Of a DNA stretch of 64,000 nucleotides, positions 1 to 7,406 are shown piece by piece (positions within the stretch are counted from its first letter, which is position 1; each line of letters opens with the position of its first letter). The stretch comes from UBA1724 sp051884615 (GTDB taxonomy: Bacteria > Verrucomicrobiota > Lentisphaeria > Oligosphaerales > Oligosphaeraceae): contig JBJEVT010000035.1 of assembly GCA_051884615.1 (NCBI GenBank), positions 48,586 to 112,585 of the forward strand. Reading direction: 5' to 3'. The notes below the pieces were generated by a model. It had not been told where the DNA came from. It saw only the letters and a program-made list of their open reading frames with translations, and did no database searches. The translations under genes were made by a program, and so were the position numbers.

Positions 1-817
1 CCGTCCAATGGCGCCGGGCGTATTCCTCCATCAGGAGGCGCAGGATGGCGGAGGCCAGGGCCGGGGTGGGCGGCGGCGCCTCGTCCCCGAAGGCAAGGGG
101 GGTCTCTCCTGTGGTGCGGAGGGACTGGTAGAGGAATTCCCCGTCCAGGGCGTGGTCGGCGAAGCGGCATCCCCGGCGGTGCAGGGCGTCCAGCAGGGGC
201 GTGACGCCCTGGCGAAAATCCTCCAGGGTGCGGAGGGGGCGCCCCGCCTGCCGGGCAAGCTTCTGCCAAAGCGCCCCGGAGGGCTGGAGCAAATCGTCTC
301 CCCGGAAGGAGGGAACCACGCCGGGAATCTCCGGCAGCGCCCGGGCGTCCTCCCCGGGGGTGACGCAGGGGGCGGCGTATTCCACCTTCATGCGACGCAG
401 CAATCCCCGGGCGGAAAAGGCCGCCTCCCCCAGGCGCTCGTTGGCCTGGCACCAGATTCTCTCCGCGCTCTCCGGCGTCAATTCCTCCTGAATGTGGAAA
501 AAACGGGACAGCTCCAGCCGGGACCAATGGTAGAGGGGGTTGCCCACCAGCTGAGGCAAGGCGGCGCTCCATGCCTGGAAGCGCTCCCAGTCCGTGGCTT
601 GCCCCGTGATTTTCTCCTCCGGCACCCCCAGAATACGCATGGCGCGGTGCTTGTAGGGGTCGGGGGTCACCCAAAGCTGGGTCAGGTTCTCATACCGACG
701 ATCCTCCCCCAGGTCCTGCCAGGAAAGATGATTGTGCCAGTCCATCAAAGGCAGATCCTCGATGGATTGGTAAATCTCCCGGGACAGGGAGCTCGTCAAC
801 AGAAAGTCCGGTCGCAT
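1..817 (-). CDS. uxaC: Uronate isomerase (glucuronate isomerase), 3' end outside window
   Basis: Uronate isomerase interconverts D-glucuronate/D-galacturonate and the matching keto-sugar acids, the first cytoplasmic step of hexuronate breakdown. The reading frame from ATG at 817 runs open to the window edge (272 codons). The N-terminus carries the family signature: LMDWHNHLSW (metal-binding HxH of the amidohydrolase fold), then YENLTQLWVTPDPYKHRAMR and WERFQAW. Roughly the first half of the protein is present. The start is chosen because an in-frame stop lies shortly upstream (near 886), GGTGGAG abuts the ATG, and the protein begins as UxaC usually does. A promoter-like sequence and a large palindrome precede it. 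The frame is certain; the glucuronate versus galacturonate preference cannot be read from the sequence. Confidence 0.9.
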   Translation of the reverse strand, partial: MRPDFLLTSSLSREIYQSIEDLPLMDWHNHLSWQDLGEDRRYENLTQLWVTPDPYKHRAMRILGVPEEKITGQATDWERFQAWSAALPQLVGNPLYHWSRLELSRFFHIQEELTPESAERIWCQANERLGEAAFSARGLLRRMKVEYAAPCVTPGEDARALPEIPGVVPSFRGDDLLQPSGALWQKLARQAGRPLRTLEDFRQGVTPLLDALHRRGCRFADHALDGEFLYQSLRTTGETPLAFGDEAPPPTPALASAILRLLMEEYARRHWT

Positions 818-879
818 CTCCACCAAATTCAAACAGAAAAGGAAGGGAAACCCAAAACCAGGGGAGGGAACCTGGGAGG

Positions 880-930
880 CGCATTATATCATAACCAATT
901 AAATACAAACAAGTTATGATATTATATGCG
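880..930. promoter_or_regulatory. Inverted repeat overlapping the uxaC promoter
   Basis: The arms 880-895 and 913-930 contain the perfect complementary core ATATCATAAC / GTTATGATAT, extended outward by CGCAT/ATGCG with small indels, around a 17-nt centre. The repeat covers the -35/-10 region of uxaC, so it may be the operator of a hexuronate-responsive repressor. No regulator gene for it is in the window. Confidence 0.45.
883..912 (-). promoter_or_regulatory. Sigma70-like promoter of uxaC
   Basis: On the - strand a perfect -10 box TATAAT (883-888) follows TTGTTT (907-912) with an 18-nt spacer, about 65 bases upstream of the uxaC start codon. It is embedded in the AT-rich inverted repeat 880-930. 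Confidence 0.55.
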
Positions 931-1032
931 AGACGCTCCCGCATCACGGGGATAAAGTAAGCCATCCCCTACGCTCTGCCTCCTCTCCCCCACAGGAAAT
1001 TCTTCCCCCCCGGAGAATCCAAGGGCTGGATG

Positions 1033-1083
1033 CCCTCTGTGTCCTCCGTGTTGAAGCGGCAGCGCCCTCTGTGTCCTCCGTGT
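1033..1083 (-). repeat. Dispersed intergenic repeat, about 1.5 units
   Basis: The sequence CTCTGTGTCCTCCGTGT occurs twice, separated by TGAAGCGGCAGCGCC. The reverse complement matches the tandem repeat at 13414-13490 (GCTGCCGCTT, AACACGGAG, ACACAG) with a few substitutions. All six frames read as low-complexity, so it is treated as non-coding. Confidence 0.7.
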
Positions 1084-1171
1084 GCGCCAGTTTTTTGCCC
1101 GGTGCGCAAAAAAATGTGCAAATCCGGCCGACGGCTCTTGGAAAAATGCGGGAAGGAGTTACAGTACGGCA

Positions 1172-1189
1172 ATTGAACAGATGGTCAAA
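1172..1189 (+). promoter_or_regulatory. ArsR/SmtB-type operator before arsR
   Basis: TGAACA-GA-TGGTCA (1174-1187) is one base off the imperfect palindrome TGAACA-NN-TGTTCA recognised by many ArsR/SmtB-family metal repressors. It ends 21 bases before the chosen arsR start, consistent with autoregulation. Confidence 0.55.
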
Positions 1190-1208
1190 CATCGGAGAAC
1201 CAGAAGTC

Positions 1209-1559
1209 ATGTCCAGGAATGAGCCGGAGTGCCAGCAACTCCATCCGGAAGCGGTGGAGGAGGTGCGGAAGAAGATGTCTCCCAAGATGGAGTACATCCA
1301 GATGGCCGTCCTCTTCAAGCTCTGCGGCGACGGCACCCGCGCCCAGCTCCTCCATGCTCTCCTGTTCCGTGAACTGTGCGTCTGCGATTTGGCCGCCCTC
1401 CTGGGCATCACCAAGTCCGCGGTCTCCCATCAGTTGAAGATTCTGCGCCTGGCCAACCTGGTCCAGGGACGTCGCGAAGGACAGAATGTCTTTTACTCCC
1501 TGGCCGACGACCATGTGAGGGCCATCATCCACACCGGATTCGAACACATCCGGGAGTGA
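1209..1559 (+). CDS. ArsR/SmtB-family metal-responsive transcriptional repressor
   Basis: This is a 116-aa winged-helix repressor. It has the family core: FKLCGDGTRAQLL, the metal-site motif ELCVCDLA (the C-x-C of the CadC/ArsR alpha-3 type), the recognition helix ITKSAVSHQLKIL, and the wing ending in NVFYSLADDHVRAII. In the family, metal binding releases the dimer from its operator. The start at 1209 gives a normal family length, with GGAGAA upstream. Longer in-frame starts exist (ATG 1146), but they would place the operator-like palindrome 1174-1187 inside the gene. It lies upstream of feoAB in the same orientation, and related palindromes occur in the arsR-feoA gap, so it may control iron uptake. 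The actual metal is unknown. Confidence 0.9.
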   Translation: MSRNEPECQQLHPEAVEEVRKKMSPKMEYIQMAVLFKLCGDGTRAQLLHALLFRELCVCDLAALLGITKSAVSHQLKILRLANLVQGRREGQNVFYSLADDHVRAIIHTGFEHIRE

Positions 1560-1573
1560 CAGAACAGTTTTCC

Positions 1574-1597
1574 GGACGGAGCCCCCGGGCTCCGTCC
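1574..1597 (+). terminator. Hairpin after arsR
   Basis: A perfect 10-bp stem (GGACGGAGCC / GGCTCCGTCC) with a 4-nt loop lies 15 bases after the arsR stop and is followed by a pyrimidine-rich stretch. It is probably the arsR terminator, which would separate arsR from feoAB. Confidence 0.6.
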
Positions 1598-1610
1598 AGT
1601 CTCTTTCCCC

Positions 1611-1630
1611 AATAGTTGAATAGTTTCTCA
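1611..1630 (-). promoter_or_regulatory. ArsR-like operator motif, copy C
   Basis: The - strand reads TGAGAAACTATTCAACTATT, which matches the motifs at 1847 and 2081 without gaps (TGAGnAnnnRTTCAACTRTT). Confidence 0.4.
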
Positions 1631-1846
1631 TATCCTTTCCTGCAGGCGGGGCCTGTCCTGGATTTTCCCGCGTCTTTCCCTGGGTGATGAGCTGGGGGAG
1701 GGCGTCGCGGGGAGTCGTGCGGGGCTGGCGTCTGCCTTTGTCCCCCTTCTCTTGGGTGTGTTGGAGGGGGAGGGGTGAGGAAGGGGTGCATTCCTTTTCA
1801 TCCCCCCTGATTTGGGCGGGGGGGAGTTTTTTCGCGCCCCGATGAA

Positions 1847-1866
1847 TGAGTAAGCGTTCAACTGTT
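1847..1866 (+). promoter_or_regulatory. ArsR-like operator motif, copy A
   Basis: TGAGTAAGCGTTCAACTGTT has a palindromic half TGAGTA..CGTTCA that resembles SmtB-type operators. It lies about 345 bases before feoA. Confidence 0.4.
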
Positions 1867-2080
1867 GTTCTCCGATGCGGAGTGATGCGCGGGATTTGGG
1901 TTTGCCTAGTTGTGGAGGCGGCCTGGGTCTGGGCATGACGCGGTGTCGGGGTTTGGATTGCCGGCGAAGGGGGAGGGAGGAGAATCGGGCTTTTCTCCTT
2001 TCCCCTTCCCGGCGATCCGGGAATCCTTGTGTCGGGGCGGTGTTTCCCTTTCCGCTCCGTCTTTTCTTTTCCCTGAATGA

Positions 2081-2100
2081 TGAGCAGTCATTCAACTGTT
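2081..2100 (+). promoter_or_regulatory. ArsR-like operator motif, copy B, upstream of feoA
   Basis: TGAGCAGTCATTCAACTGTT matches copy A at 16 of 20 positions. It overlaps a second inverted repeat, TGAATGA...TCATTCA (2074-2094). It lies 111 bases before the feoA start, where a promoter would be expected. The rest of the 1560-2210 gap is GC-rich with no convincing gene. Confidence 0.45.
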
Positions 2101-2210
2101 TCCCTTTTTGGACGGGGAGAAGGAGAGGAGGATTTTTTTCGGCCGGCCGGGTGGCCGGGCGTTTCCGGGGGAGGCGCGGCCTTCCTCAAAGACCATAAAG
2201 GAACAGGAAG

Positions 2211-2558
2211 ATGAGTAAAAATCAATGCCCCTGCTGCTGCGGGGGAAGTGGGAAGCCGAGGAGTTACAGCTCTTCGGCGTTTCCGGGTTTTTCCGGGGAC
2301 TCCGGCGAGGGTCCTCTTTCCCAGCTGCCCCTTGGGGCGTGCGGGGAGATCACGGGGATGCCTTCCGCGTTGCGGAGCCGTCAGAAGCTGGCGGACGTGG
2401 GTCTCATTCCGGGGATTTGCGTGGAGATGGAGGCCCACGCTCCCTTCGGGAGTCTTTGTCGCATTGGTCTGTTGGGAACCAGCCTGGCCATCAGCATGGA
2501 GGACGCCTCCCAGATTCGTGTCCGGGTGGTGGAGCGTCAGGAAGGAGGTGAGTCATGA
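2211..2558 (+). CDS. feoA: Ferrous iron transport protein A
   Basis: FeoA is a small cytoplasmic SH3-fold protein that supports the FeoB iron channel. The 115-aa product contains the family core: LPLGACGEITGM, RQKLADVGLIPG, GSLCRIGLLGTSLAISMEDASQIRV. It has an extra N-terminal segment of about 35 residues starting MSKNQCPCCCGGSG, which is Cys-rich and Ser/Gly-rich and not part of the usual 75-85-aa FeoA. Four close cysteines could bind iron or another metal, but that is inference. AGGAAG precedes the ATG. The gene overlaps feoB by four bases (ATGA), so the two are translationally coupled. Confidence 0.93.
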   Translation: MSKNQCPCCCGGSGKPRSYSSSAFPGFSGDSGEGPLSQLPLGACGEITGMPSALRSRQKLADVGLIPGICVEMEAHAPFGSLCRIGLLGTSLAISMEDASQIRVRVVERQEGGES

Positions 2559-4684
2559 AGAGATATCGCATTGCCCTGGCAGGGAATCCCAACTGTGGCA
2601 AGACCTGCATTTTCAACGGCTTGACGGGGGCTCGCCAGCATGTGGGGAACTATCCCGGCGTGACGGTGGAGAACAAGTCGGGCCGTTTCTTCCTGGACGG
2701 CCAGGAGGTGGAGGTGGTGGACCTTCCCGGCATCTACTCCCTTTCCTCCCATTCCCCCGAGGAGCGGGTGGTCTTCCAGGAGCTGACCGCCGCCGAGCCC
2801 AAGCTGGACTTGATTCTGAACGTGATTGACTCCTCCATTCCGGAGCGCTCCCTCTATCTCACCACCCAGCTGGCGGAACTGGGCATTCCCATGATGCTGG
2901 TGCTGAACATGTCCGACGAAGCGGACCGGAAGAAGATCCATTTCGACCACAAGCGGATGGAGGAGTTCTTCGGGGTGCATGTGGTGCGGACGGTGGGGCG
3001 CACGGAAGAAGGCGTGCGCCCGCTGCTGGAGGCCCTGTCGGTCTTCCTCCACTATGGTCTGGACCACGGTCCCGCCACCTTGAGCTATGGCGCGGAGGTG
3101 GACGGGGAAATCCACCGTCTCCAGCAGGAGGTCCAGGGGAGTCTTCCCGCGGAAGTGGCCCCCGGCGCCGCCCGGTTCTTCGCCACCAAGCTGCTGGAGC
3201 GGGATTCCACCCTTCAGCAGATGCCCGCCATGGCTCCCCTGCTGCCCCTGGCGGAGGAGAGCCTGAAGCGCCTGGGAGGAGACGCGGATGACACCTTCCT
3301 GGCCCGCCGCCGCTACTCCCTCCTGGGGGAATTCTGCCGCACGGCCATCGTCAACGGCGAGAAGAACCGCCGGGATTTCTCCCGGAAGGTGGACGCCCTC
3401 CTCACCCATCGGTTCCTGGGACTTCCCATCTTCCTCCTGGTGATTTTCCTCACCTTCTTCTTCACCTTCAACTGCGCCCAACCCTTCATGGATTGGATCG
3501 AGGAGGCCTTCGGCTGGCTGGCCGACCTGGTGAAGGACCACTGGTCCGAGGAGACGCTCCCCTACCTCCGCTCCATGGTGGCCGATGGCGTCATCGCCGG
3601 CGTGGGCGGCGTCCTGGTCTTCCTGCCCAACATCCTCTTCCTCTTCCTGGCCATCGCCTTGCTGGAGGATTCGGGATACATGGCCCGGGCCGCCTTCGTC
3701 ATGGATGGCCTGATGCGGAAGTTCGGTCTCCACGGACGGGCCTTCGTGCCCCTGGTGCTGGGCTTCGGCTGCAACGTGCCCGCCATCATGGCCACTCGCA
3801 CCATCGAGTCGGAACGGGACCGGAAGACCACCATCCTGGTCCTCCCCCTGATGAGCTGCGGCGCCCGCCTGCCCATCTACTCCCTCATCATCCCCGTCTT
3901 CTTCGCGGGACACTACCGTCCCCTGGTGATGTGGGGAATCTACCTGCTGGGCGTGGCGGTGGCGCTGGTGGCGGCGCGCATCATGAAGTCCACCCTCTTC
4001 CGCGGAGAAGGGGAGGTCTTCCTGATGGAGCTGCCTCCCTATCGCTGCCCCTCCCTCCGCTCCCTCCTGCTCCACATGTGGGACCGGGGCAAGATGTACC
4101 TCCACAAGGCGGGTACCATCATCCTGCTCACCAGCATCATCCTCTTCATCTGCAACACGCTTCCTGGCAAGACCTCCTTCTCCCGGAACTACCAGGAGGA
4201 GATCGCGGCCCTGGAGGAGTCCATGCCCGAGGGAGAGGCTCTGGAGGAGGCCGTGGCCGAGCTGGAGAACGCCCAGGCCGCCGAGGAGCTGGAATACACC
4301 ATCTCCGGACGGGTGGGCAAGTTCCTGGAGCCGGTCTTCCGTCCCATCGGCTTTGACTGGAAGCTGGTGACCGCCTCCATCGCCGGTCTGGCGGCCAAGG
4401 AGGTCTTTGTCTCCCAGCTGGGCATCCTCTATGCCGAAGGCGAGGCGGACGAGGAGTCGGAAGGGCTCCGGGCGCAAATCCGGGAGGCGTACACGCCTCT
4501 CCAGGGATTCTGCATCATGATCTTCACTCTGATGTCCATTCCCTGCTTCGCCACCCTGGCCGTCATACGAAGGGAGCTCAATTCCTGGAAGTGGTGCATC
4601 CTGGAGGCCTGCGGACTCTTCCTGCTGGCCTACATCGCCACCTTCCTGGTCTTCCAAGTGGGCTGCCTGCTGGGGTTGGGCTGA
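2555..4684 (+). CDS. feoB: Ferrous iron transport protein B (GTPase-permease)
   Basis: FeoB is the inner-membrane Fe2+ transporter with an N-terminal GTP-binding domain. The 709-aa protein has G1 GNPNCGKT (10-17), a GNYPGVTVE switch I region, G3 DLPG (56-59) and G4 NMSD (118-121). After the helical spacer come the two Gate halves. Signature stretches are LLEDSGYMARAAFVMD, LGFGCNVPAIMATRTI, LMSCGARLPIYSLI and the C-terminal AAKEVFVSQLGILY. An acidic hydrophilic insert rich in Glu/Ala (about residues 545-580) sits between membrane segments. The length is a little short of the roughly 770 aa of E. coli FeoB but complete. It forms an operon with feoA; no feoC-like gene follows. Confidence 0.97.
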   Translation: MKRYRIALAGNPNCGKTCIFNGLTGARQHVGNYPGVTVENKSGRFFLDGQEVEVVDLPGIYSLSSHSPEERVVFQELTAAEPKLDLILNVIDSSIPERSLYLTTQLAELGIPMMLVLNMSDEADRKKIHFDHKRMEEFFGVHVVRTVGRTEEGVRPLLEALSVFLHYGLDHGPATLSYGAEVDGEIHRLQQEVQGSLPAEVAPGAARFFATKLLERDSTLQQMPAMAPLLPLAEESLKRLGGDADDTFLARRRYSLLGEFCRTAIVNGEKNRRDFSRKVDALLTHRFLGLPIFLLVIFLTFFFTFNCAQPFMDWIEEAFGWLADLVKDHWSEETLPYLRSMVADGVIAGVGGVLVFLPNILFLFLAIALLEDSGYMARAAFVMDGLMRKFGLHGRAFVPLVLGFGCNVPAIMATRTIESERDRKTTILVLPLMSCGARLPIYSLIIPVFFAGHYRPLVMWGIYLLGVAVALVAARIMKSTLFRGEGEVFLMELPPYRCPSLRSLLLHMWDRGKMYLHKAGTIILLTSIILFICNTLPGKTSFSRNYQEEIAALEESMPEGEALEEAVAELENAQAAEELEYTISGRVGKFLEPVFRPIGFDWKLVTASIAGLAAKEVFVSQLGILYAEGEADEESEGLRAQIREAYTPLQGFCIMIFTLMSIPCFATLAVIRRELNSWKWCILEACGLFLLAYIATFLVFQVGCLLGLG

Positions 4685-4763
4685 CCCCTCCCCCCCTTCC
4701 CCCGGGGCGCGGAGGAGGGCTGGCCTGCCGTCCCGCCTCCCCCGGGGGACTTCCCCCCCCTGT

Positions 4764-4793
4764 GACCCCTTCCCGAACCGTCAAGAAGGGGTC
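4764..4793 (+). terminator. Hairpin between feoB and the porin-like gene
   Basis: A perfect 9-bp stem GACCCCTTC / GAAGGGGTC has a 12-nt loop and is not followed by a T run. It could be a weak terminator or an attenuator before the next gene. Confidence 0.35.
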
Positions 4794-4836
4794 CGCAACG
4801 AACCCCCAAAAATCAATCCATAGGAGTTAATCAAGG

Positions 4837-5649
4837 ATGAAACGATTCTTTCTCTTTCTCCTGACGGTCCTTGCGACTGTCGGTTGTCTGAACGCCCAGG
4901 AGATCCCCCTCTCCGGCAACGCCCTGCCTGAAGAGGAACTCCAGGGCGAAGAGCGGGACTGGGGCGTGGCCCTCTCCGTGAGCTACGCCAGCCACTACTT
5001 CGACAAGGGAGTCTATGCCAACACGGAACCCATCTTCCAGGGAGACCTGGAGGTGACCTGGAAGGACTTCTTCCTGGGCGTCACCGGCATGCTGGACTGC
5101 ACGGACATGAACGACCACCGGCAGTCCTTCGAGGAATGGGACTGGACCATCGGATGGCGCCCCGTGCTGGGCGGCGAGTGGGAAGGACCCGTCCAGGGCG
5201 TGGAATTCCAGGTGGCCTATATGCGCTATGTCTACCCCCGGAGCCGGGAGGATGATTCCCACGAGATCAATCTGGCCATGAATGTCCAGACCTTCCTCAC
5301 CCCCGGAATCGACCTGTACTACGACTTCGAGGACAGCATCTTCTACGGCAACGTGAATGTCTCCCAGACCATCTCCCTGGCCGACCGGCTGGATTGGAAT
5401 CTGGGCGCGCAGCTGTGGTGGGGCAACCACCGCTTCCAGCTGCGGGACTTCGAGGTGCGGGACAACGCCCCCTTCTCCGTGGTGGCGGAAACCTCCCTGG
5501 AATACTCCCTCTGCGATGGCATCTCCTTCGGCCCCTTCGCCGCCGGCGGCTGGGCCCTGGGCCACAAGATGCGGGAATGCTGGAAGGAGGCCGACGACCA
5601 GTCCGCGTTCAACTGGGTGGCTGGTGTCTGCCTGAATCTGGAGTTCTAG
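4837..5649 (+). CDS. Outer-membrane beta-barrel protein (TorF/porin-like)
   Basis: This is a 270-aa exported protein. A signal peptide spans about 1-20 (MKRFFLFLLTVLATVGCLNA). The rest is rich in alternating aromatic and polar strands (VALSVSYASHYFDKG, WTIGWRPVLGGEW, VEFQVAYMRYVY, LDWNLGAQLWWGNHRF) and ends in LNLEF. A C-terminal aromatic residue is typical of BAM-assembled outer-membrane barrels. The N-terminal pattern of strands, SYASHYFDKGV, resembles the TorF-type putative porin family, but this is a judgement by eye. AGGAG and AAGG precede the ATG. It follows feoB by 152 bases in the same direction, so a role in metal supply across the outer membrane is possible but unproven. Confidence 0.7.
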   Translation: MKRFFLFLLTVLATVGCLNAQEIPLSGNALPEEELQGEERDWGVALSVSYASHYFDKGVYANTEPIFQGDLEVTWKDFFLGVTGMLDCTDMNDHRQSFEEWDWTIGWRPVLGGEWEGPVQGVEFQVAYMRYVYPRSREDDSHEINLAMNVQTFLTPGIDLYYDFEDSIFYGNVNVSQTISLADRLDWNLGAQLWWGNHRFQLRDFEVRDNAPFSVVAETSLEYSLCDGISFGPFAAGGWALGHKMRECWKEADDQSAFNWVAGVCLNLEF

Positions 5650-6026
5650 CAGCTCGCCACAACCTCCACTTCCACCAGGGCGCCTTTGGGCAGGGCCTTG
5701 ACGGCCACGCAGCTCCTGGCGGGAGCGGAGGTGATGTATCGGGCGTAGACGGCGTTGAAGGCGGCGAAATCCCCCATGTCCGCCAGATAGCAGACCGTCT
5801 TCACCGCATGGGCCAAGTCGGTGCCCGCCGCCTCCAGGATGGCGGAGAGATTCTTCATCACCTGCTCGGCCTGCTCTTCTATGGTCTCCCCCACCAGCAG
5901 CCCGGTTTCGGGAGAGAGGGGGATTTGGCCGGAGGTGAACACCAGGTCCCCGCAGCGGATGGCTTGGGAATAGGGGCCGATGGCCTTGGGGGCCTGTTCC
6001 GTGGAGATGATATTGCGGGGGGACAT
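5646..6026 (-). CDS. ridA: RidA family enamine/imine deaminase
   Basis: RidA proteins hydrolyse reactive 2-aminoacrylate and related enamines released by PLP enzymes such as threonine dehydratase. This 126-aa protein matches throughout: APKAIGPYSQAI at the N-terminus, LVFTSGQIPLSPETG, EQAEQVMKNLSAILEAAG, and the C-terminal signature PARSCVAVKALPKGALVEVE with the conserved Arg that binds the substrate carboxylate. The stop codon overlaps the convergent porin-like gene by four bases. Just upstream on the same strand lies the duplicated 3' end of mraY, so mraY-ridA was probably the ancestral order. Confidence 0.95.
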   Translation of the reverse strand: MSPRNIISTEQAPKAIGPYSQAIRCGDLVFTSGQIPLSPETGLLVGETIEEQAEQVMKNLSAILEAAGTDLAHAVKTVCYLADMGDFAAFNAVYARYITSAPARSCVAVKALPKGALVEVEVVASC

Positions 6027-6063
6027 GGGGCGTCAGGAGAGGGGTGGGAGTTTTTTGAGGGGA

Positions 6064-6219
6064 GGGGAGCTTCAGCGGAGCTTGAAGATCAGGACGGCGA
6101 AGAGGGGCATGAGCAGGCTCTGAAGGAGCATGAAGCGCATGAGCACCTGGGTGTCCGACCAGCCCAGATTCTTCCGGCAGTGGTCGTGGATGGGGAAGCG
6201 ATAGCGGTGGAGGAAGCGC
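6064..6219 (-). pseudogene. Duplicated 3' end of mraY (last ~49 codons)
   Basis: The 156 bases here equal 7407-7562, the end of the intact mraY, with a single difference (6207 G versus 7550 A). In the mraY frame it encodes RFLHRYRFPIHDHCRKNLG onward to IFKLR and the stop. Upstream of 6219 the similarity ends abruptly. There is no start codon of its own, so this is a remnant, not a gene. Together with 7407-7562 it forms a direct repeat around the yhcG-like segment. Confidence 0.9.
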
Positions 6220-6374
6220 CAGGTCGCCGCCATGAGCCGCCCCGGCTTTTCGTCCAGGCAAAAGAGTCCGAAGAAAGGCGCCGGGAAGGTTGGAAAGTCA
6301 TTTCCCGAGGGCTACTTTACCCAAGGATTCCTGTCCGGTCATCCTCGTTTTCTTGAGGGGCCATGGTCGCCGAT

Positions 6375-6391
6375 GTCCGGACATTCCGGAC
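6375..6391. repeat. Palindrome with 3-nt loop upstream of yhcG remnant
   Basis: The arms are GTCCGGA / TCCGGAC around CAT. It lies in the 6220-6610 gap, which otherwise holds no recognisable gene. Confidence 0.5.
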
Positions 6392-6914
6392 TCCGGCGAC
6401 GGACAAGAGGGTCAAGAAGGCGGGGATGCCGCACCCTCGCCCCGTCTGGTCAAGGGCAGGAAGGTCTGCCTGGATCTGCTGCGGAAGACAGGCAACGCAT
6501 CGACCCGTAATTTATGCAATGTCGCCAAGACTGTTCCCGCCCCCGCCGGACGGTGAGCATTTTGGCGCACGGCGGCCGGCATGGCTTTTTTGAGAGGAGG
6601 AGGCCCCACAATGAGTACGGACATCACGAAAGAATCGACGTCATCGCTCTACACGCGCATTGCGGAGACGATTGAGGCGGCGCGCCGCCATGTGGCGCAG
6701 ACGGCCAATCTGGCGATGGTGACTTGCTACTACCAGATTGGACGCATGATTGTGGAGGATGAACAGAAGGGCAGGCGCCGGGCAGGGTATGGGGAAAAGA
6801 CGCTCCAGGCATTGTCCCAACGCCTGACGGAACGCTTCGGAAAGGGGTTCTCCTACAGAAATTTACGCCTTTTCCGTCAGTTTTACCAAACCTATTCCTC
6901 AAGCAATGAGAATG

Positions 6915-6931
6915 GGCAATCAGCGATTGCC
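6915..6931. repeat. Palindrome 1 in the yhcG-like linker
   Basis: Perfect arms GGCAATC / GATTGCC around AGC, in frame inside the linker coding for GQSAIAE. Confidence 0.8.
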
Positions 6932-6958
6932 GAATTGCCAGAGGGAGGGGAAACACAG

Positions 6959-6983
6959 ATTTGGCAATCGGCGATTGCCAAAT
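6959..6983. repeat. Palindrome 2 in the yhcG-like linker
   Basis: Perfect 11-bp arms ATTTGGCAATC / GATTGCCAAAT around GGC. It has the same core as palindrome 1, and its centre lies 48 bases (16 codons) further on. Confidence 0.85.
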
Positions 6984-7046
6984 CTCAGACGGGAAAGAAA
7001 GACCATGGTCGCAAGCATCTCCCATTGCCGTCCTTTGGGTTAAGCT

Positions 7047-7247
7047 GGTCGCACTATCTTCAGCTTCTCCGTGTCGAAGATCCCCTGGCGCGCCGTTTCT
7101 ATGAGATTGAGGCGGCGAAGGGGAATCGGAGCGTGCGGTGGCTGAGCCAATCTGACCACAAGGCGTCTTCCTTCTCCCCGAGCTCTGTTCCGCAAAACGT
7201 TTTCTCCTTCAGCGGGTCGCACTATCTCCAACTTCTCCGTGTCGAAG
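7047..7247 (+). repeat. In-frame internal duplication in the yhcG-like gene
   Basis: 7047-7079 and 7215-7247 are 33-bp copies with two mismatches, both encoding SHYLQLLRVE, 168 bases apart. This indicates a local duplication or recombination scar. Confidence 0.8.
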
Positions 7248-7406
7248 CCCCCTTGCGCCCCCGCGGGAATAGGATGCCCCGGAACATCTCCTTCCGCTTT
7301 GACCATGCCCGGGAAATCCGGGCGCTCCGGAACGAGGTGGATATCGCGGGCGTCGCCAGGGAAATGTCGAGGGCTTGAAGCGTGGGGAGCCGGAGAGGCG
7401 GCAGCG

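Larger units (their letters stand above)
6611..7378 (+). pseudogene. YhcG/DUF1016 nuclease, N-terminal domain only, scrambled 3' part
   Basis: The first ~105 codons encode a typical DUF1016 N-terminal domain: SSLYTRIAETIEAARR, MVTCYYQIGRMIVEDEQKG, GYGEKTLQALSQRLTERFG, KGFSYRNLRLFRQFYQTY. A variable linker with two perfect palindromes follows, then SWSHYLQLLRVEDPLARRFYEIEAAKG. The usual C-terminal PD-(D/E)XK nuclease domain is missing. Instead a 33-bp segment (7047-7079) recurs at 7215-7247 in the same frame, followed by unrelated sequence to the stop at 7378. ATG 6611 has GGAGG 8-10 bases upstream. It is probably non-functional as a nuclease; a truncated partner protein cannot be excluded. 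Confidence 0.75.

Noticed and set aside
690..965. 91-aa frame on the - strand overlapping the uxaC start
   Set aside because: It is in a different frame from uxaC and overlaps its promoter and N-terminus. The UxaC frame has unmistakable motifs.
1628..2198. Open frames in the arsR-feoA gap on both strands
   Set aside because: Products are Pro/Arg/Gly-rich, with no start signals. The region is better explained as regulatory and repeat-like intergenic DNA.
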